Assembly (NCBI GenBank): GCA_035547915.1
Contig: DASZTS010000019.1
Coordinates: 1 to 36,259 of the forward strand
Direction of reading: 5' to 3'
Source: DASSFG01 sp035547915
GTDB taxonomy: Bacteria; Planctomycetota; Planctomycetia; Pirellulales; JAICIG01
DNA length: 36,259 bases
Position 1 is the stretch's first letter, and the number at the start of each line of letters is the position of its first letter. Of this stretch, positions 34,015 to 36,259 are shown one piece after another. The position numbers and the translations under genes were made by a program. The notes beneath the pieces are model-generated. The model did not search any database and was not told the DNA's origin. It saw only the letters and a list, made by a program, of their open reading frames with translations.

Positions 34015-34036
34015 GTCAACAGCTAACATTGTTGAC
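34015..34036. repeat. Inverted repeat upstream of the oxidase gene
   Basis: GTCAACA (34015-34021) and TGTTGAC (34030-34036) flank an 8-nt centre. It lies between the minus-strand secreted-protein gene and the oxidase gene, about 285 bp before the latter's start. No T-run on either strand, so an operator or a weak hairpin. Confidence 0.35.
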
Positions 34037-34120
34037 GGCGGAATGAGCGGTGGTTGCCCGGCGAATGTGCGGCATCCGTGCATCTCGTCATCGGAGCGGC
34101 AATGCAGACCGCGCGTCGGG

Positions 34121-35488
34121 CTAATCCTTCTTGGCAGAGATGGATTCCACCTCGACTGTTTCGCCCACGCCACCGGCTTCGACGGGGTCGAAGCGGAGCC
34201 GCCTGATTTTGCCTCGATAGGCTGGCGAAGCGGAAAGGTCGACTTCGTAAGTCCGCCATCGACCGTCCGGCTCGACTTGGAATCGGACGCTTTGGTTGGC
34301 CGGAAAGCCTTCGTCGGCCGCTCCCTGCCAAAAGAGTTCAGCGGTTGTGTTCTTGGTGCGGTAAGCAGCCCGGATATAGATCTTCGGTACGTCGGCTGCG
34401 TCCCAGAAGTTCTCTGGCCCGAACATCTGCGCATCGTCCCGTTCGACCTTCACCGCTAGGCGTCCGTCGATCGGATACCCGGCGTCTTCGGCATTGAGAA
34501 ACCACCAATGCTGGCGATCTCTGGCGAAGTGGTAGTTCGGCAGGTTCGACTCGGGGCGCTGTCTGTAGGCTTCGCTACGAATGTTCGCCAGCGAATCCAG
34601 CACGAGCGTGTAGTGGTATTCGTAGACGATATCGTGGTCCAAGATCTCTTGACGGACCGGGGCAACGTAGCCACACGGGTCGTCGTCAGGCCCGCCCATA
34701 TTCGGAACGCCGTAGTAGCCACCCGTGAACCGAACGACGTTGGGGTGGATGATTCCCAATCCCCAATCGTCATCGTCCACGAGCGCTGCCCAATGCTCGG
34801 TAGCTAAAAATGTCTCCCAATCGGGCTTTCCATCCTTCGCCGGCTTCTTGGCAATCTCTGTCCACGATTCCTCGACGAACGGGGTTTCGCCCGTGTAGCT
34901 CATCAACCGATGCAACTTGCCGATGGTGTAGATCGCCGGCAGTTCCTGATCTATCGCGGGATACTGTTTCTTGTCCTGGCGATTATTCGTCAACCGATTA
35001 CGGACACGAACCGCTCTGCCGTCTAGCGTTATCCACGTCTCGAAGGTGCAATCGCCTGGCACGTCGTCCAACGCCCATTGCATCGGGATCGACTTGATGT
35101 ACAACGTCGTGCCGTTGTTTGTCGTCTCGACCAACCGCGATGGATTGCCGTAGACGTTTCCGGCACTGACCGGGTTCCAGGGCCACCCACTCCATCCTGG
35201 GTGCGCGGTGCCGAACGGCTGCGGGCCGGAATAGTACGACTGACCGATCCACCTGCCGAGGTCGTGCACGTTGACGACGTTCTCGCCTCTTTTGACATCG
35301 GCCAGGAATCCGATGCTTCCGCCCCGGTCGAGATCCGCTCCCACCTTGATAATGCCGTTCTCCAGATACGACATTTTCCGCGGAGCGGCCTGCCCTGAAG
35401 ATTGGGCAAGCAGGACGACCAAAATGAACGGCATCTGCATCATCGACCGTCGGCCGAAACGTCCAGCCCTGCGTCGCCCAGAATCCAT
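34121..35488 (-). CDS. Secreted protein of unknown function, possibly carbohydrate-related
   Basis: 455 residues with an N-terminal signal (Arg-rich start, then MPFILVVLLAQSSGQAA). The N-terminal half (NGIIKVGADLDRGGSIGFLADV, QSYYSGPQPFG) is rich in Gly, Trp and Asp and looks like a beta-sandwich of galactose-mutarotase type seen next to glycosidases. The last third (PKIYIRAAYRTKNTTAELFWQ, VRFQVEPDGRWRTYEVDLS) resembles a carbohydrate-binding beta domain. No catalytic site is identified. ATG 35488 is chosen over 35494 because GAGAGG gives a 7-nt spacing. Its neighbours give no pathway context. Confidence 0.7.
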   Translation of the reverse strand: MDSGRRRAGRFGRRSMMQMPFILVVLLAQSSGQAAPRKMSYLENGIIKVGADLDRGGSIGFLADVKRGENVVNVHDLGRWIGQSYYSGPQPFGTAHPGWSGWPWNPVSAGNVYGNPSRLVETTNNGTTLYIKSIPMQWALDDVPGDCTFETWITLDGRAVRVRNRLTNNRQDKKQYPAIDQELPAIYTIGKLHRLMSYTGETPFVEESWTEIAKKPAKDGKPDWETFLATEHWAALVDDDDWGLGIIHPNVVRFTGGYYGVPNMGGPDDDPCGYVAPVRQEILDHDIVYEYHYTLVLDSLANIRSEAYRQRPESNLPNYHFARDRQHWWFLNAEDAGYPIDGRLAVKVERDDAQMFGPENFWDAADVPKIYIRAAYRTKNTTAELFWQGAADEGFPANQSVRFQVEPDGRWRTYEVDLSASPAYRGKIRRLRFDPVEAGGVGETVEVESISAKKD

Positions 35489-35494
35489 TTCCAT

Positions 35495-35902
35495 TCCTCT
35501 CTCATCGCCTCAGCCGACCTGCCGGCCGCGCCGACTAATGGCCAGGCCAATTACCCCTTGACCATCGCCTCAGACTGCTGCACGAGCTCGTATTCACTGC
35601 CCTGGCCACGCCGGCGAAGTGCGGCAACTCCACGACATCGCCTCGCCGCCCCCTCCTGCTGCTGCCCATCTTACTCGCTTCTTACCTTCTCGGCGTTGGT
35701 CCGGCGCACTGATGATCAATCATCAAGGCGACAGCGGGAACTCGAATGTAGTGCGTCCGGTCGCTTTCTGGCGACAAGGTTTTGCGGCAGCTCTCGTATG
35801 GCGGCTGCGTTGGTCGATTGCTTCCGGGCTGATCGCGAAAAAGATCCTCCAAATCGAACTGCTCTGGCTTGGGGAGCGGCGGGCGCGGTAGGTTTGGCCG
35901 CC
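35495..35902. other. Intergenic region with only weak coding signs
   Basis: About 400 bp. A short plus-strand stretch translates as RLLHELVFTALATPAK (about 35570-35620) with a hydrophobic tail and stop near 35712, which may be a decayed gene end; I do not recognise it. An ORF from ATG 35712 (59 aa) has no family resemblance. No confident gene. Confidence 0.3.
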
Positions 35903-36187
35903 ATGAGACGATTCCAGTTCAGCATGCGAGCGTTGCTGGCGGCGGCGTTCGGAACGCACACCCTCTCATGTGGATTTCTTTTCTGGAGCTCGGTAGTCGT
36001 AACGTTGTTCCTTGCTCCGCCCGTAATCGGCCAAGTCGCTGAGCCCTCGGCGTCCGGACCCGCCGAGATAAACTTTGCGCCCGGTGACGATGAGATTGCG
36101 CTCGTGCCCGTAAGCTTCAATGGTTGCAACTCGCCTTCCGCTGGCGCGAAGCGCTTGAATGCCAAGGAGATGCGTTGGGAGTGCTAG
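35903..36187 (+). CDS. Small putative membrane protein, FQFSxRALL type
   Basis: 94 residues from ATG 35903. MRRFQFSMRALLAAAFG matches the N-terminal pattern of a widespread planctomycete small membrane protein family (FQFSLRALL...). A second hydrophobic stretch (FLFWSSVVVTLFLAPPVIG) follows, then an acidic, unrecognised tail. Length and the divergent second half suggest either a genuine short member or a decayed one. Function of the family is unknown. Confidence 0.5.
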   Translation: MRRFQFSMRALLAAAFGTHTLSCGFLFWSSVVVTLFLAPPVIGQVAEPSASGPAEINFAPGDDEIALVPVSFNGCNSPSAGAKRLNAKEMRWEC

Positions 36188-36200
36188 CAGAAAAGAAGGC

Positions 36201-36259
36201 GGCCTCCGGGGTAGGATGGAAGGGGTAGAACCCAACCCACCGAGGAGGCCAAGATCATG
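36201..36259 (+). promoter_or_regulatory. Imperfect dyad with ribosome site before a gene cut by the window end
   Basis: GGCCTCC (36201-36207) and GGAGGCC (36244-36250) are the outer parts of an imperfect ~20-nt inverted repeat. GAGGAGG (36242-36248) is a strong ribosome site 8 nt before an ATG at 36257-36259, the last bases of the window. So a plus-strand gene starts here. The dyad would hide the ribosome site in a stem, or it is the end of an insertion sequence; the product cannot be seen. Confidence 0.5.

Overview
This window looks like chromosomal DNA of a GC-rich planctomycete, probably of the Pirellulales type. The indicators are two DUF1501 proteins with twin-arginine-like leaders, a decayed DUF1559 (prepilin-like) gene, a zinc-ribbon/acyl-carrier gene of planctomycete type, a TlpA-like redoxin with a long helical N-terminal half, and an imuA-imuB-dnaE2 cassette. 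No rRNA, tRNA, CRISPR array or complete insertion sequence was seen.

Layout. 0-4 kb: a terminator-like hairpin, a frameshifted DUF1559 pseudogene running into a DUF1501 gene, a small conserved protein, and a NarL/FixJ-type response regulator preceded by a short leader ORF. 4-9.1 kb: a large multi-spanning membrane protein on +, then a minus-strand operon of a thioredoxin-like protein, a di-heme cytochrome c peroxidase and a CPBP intramembrane protease. 9.3-14.7 kb: a sirtuin without zinc cysteines, a wrecked MmcQ/YjbR gene, a second DUF1501 gene and katG. 14.9-18.6 kb: a methyltransferase divergent from an MBOAT O-acyltransferase/SGNH pair. 18.8-22.4 kb: a Gfo/Idh/MocA oxidoreductase, then a 58-residue lipoprotein, topoisomerase IB, a Lys-rich DUF6496 protein and a PPC/DUF296 protein. 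22.7-28.1 kb: imuA, imuB, dnaE2. 28.1-36.3 kb: a frameshifted zinc-ribbon/acyl-carrier gene, DUF202, a PRC-barrel protein, GNAT, a methyltransferase, a D-amino-acid oxidase family protein, a secreted protein of unknown function and a poorly coding end.

Main finding. The thioredoxin-like gene (9090 to 7921, minus) is interrupted by one in-frame UGA exactly where the first active-site cysteine belongs (W-UGA-G-A-C). The frame continues intact through a complete thioredoxin domain. A perfect 7-bp stem with a GGUC loop lies 25-42 nt after the UGA, as expected for a bacterial SECIS. This is best read as a selenocysteine (UxxC) TlpA-like selenoprotein, in an operon with a peroxidase.

A second finding is a family of dispersed repeats of about 100 nt, at least four clear copies, in 3' intergenic positions, with complementary ends and conserved inner hairpins. 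Three genes (DUF1559, YjbR, acyl-carrier) are broken by frameshifts while long genes nearby are intact, which suggests real gene decay more than poor sequence quality.
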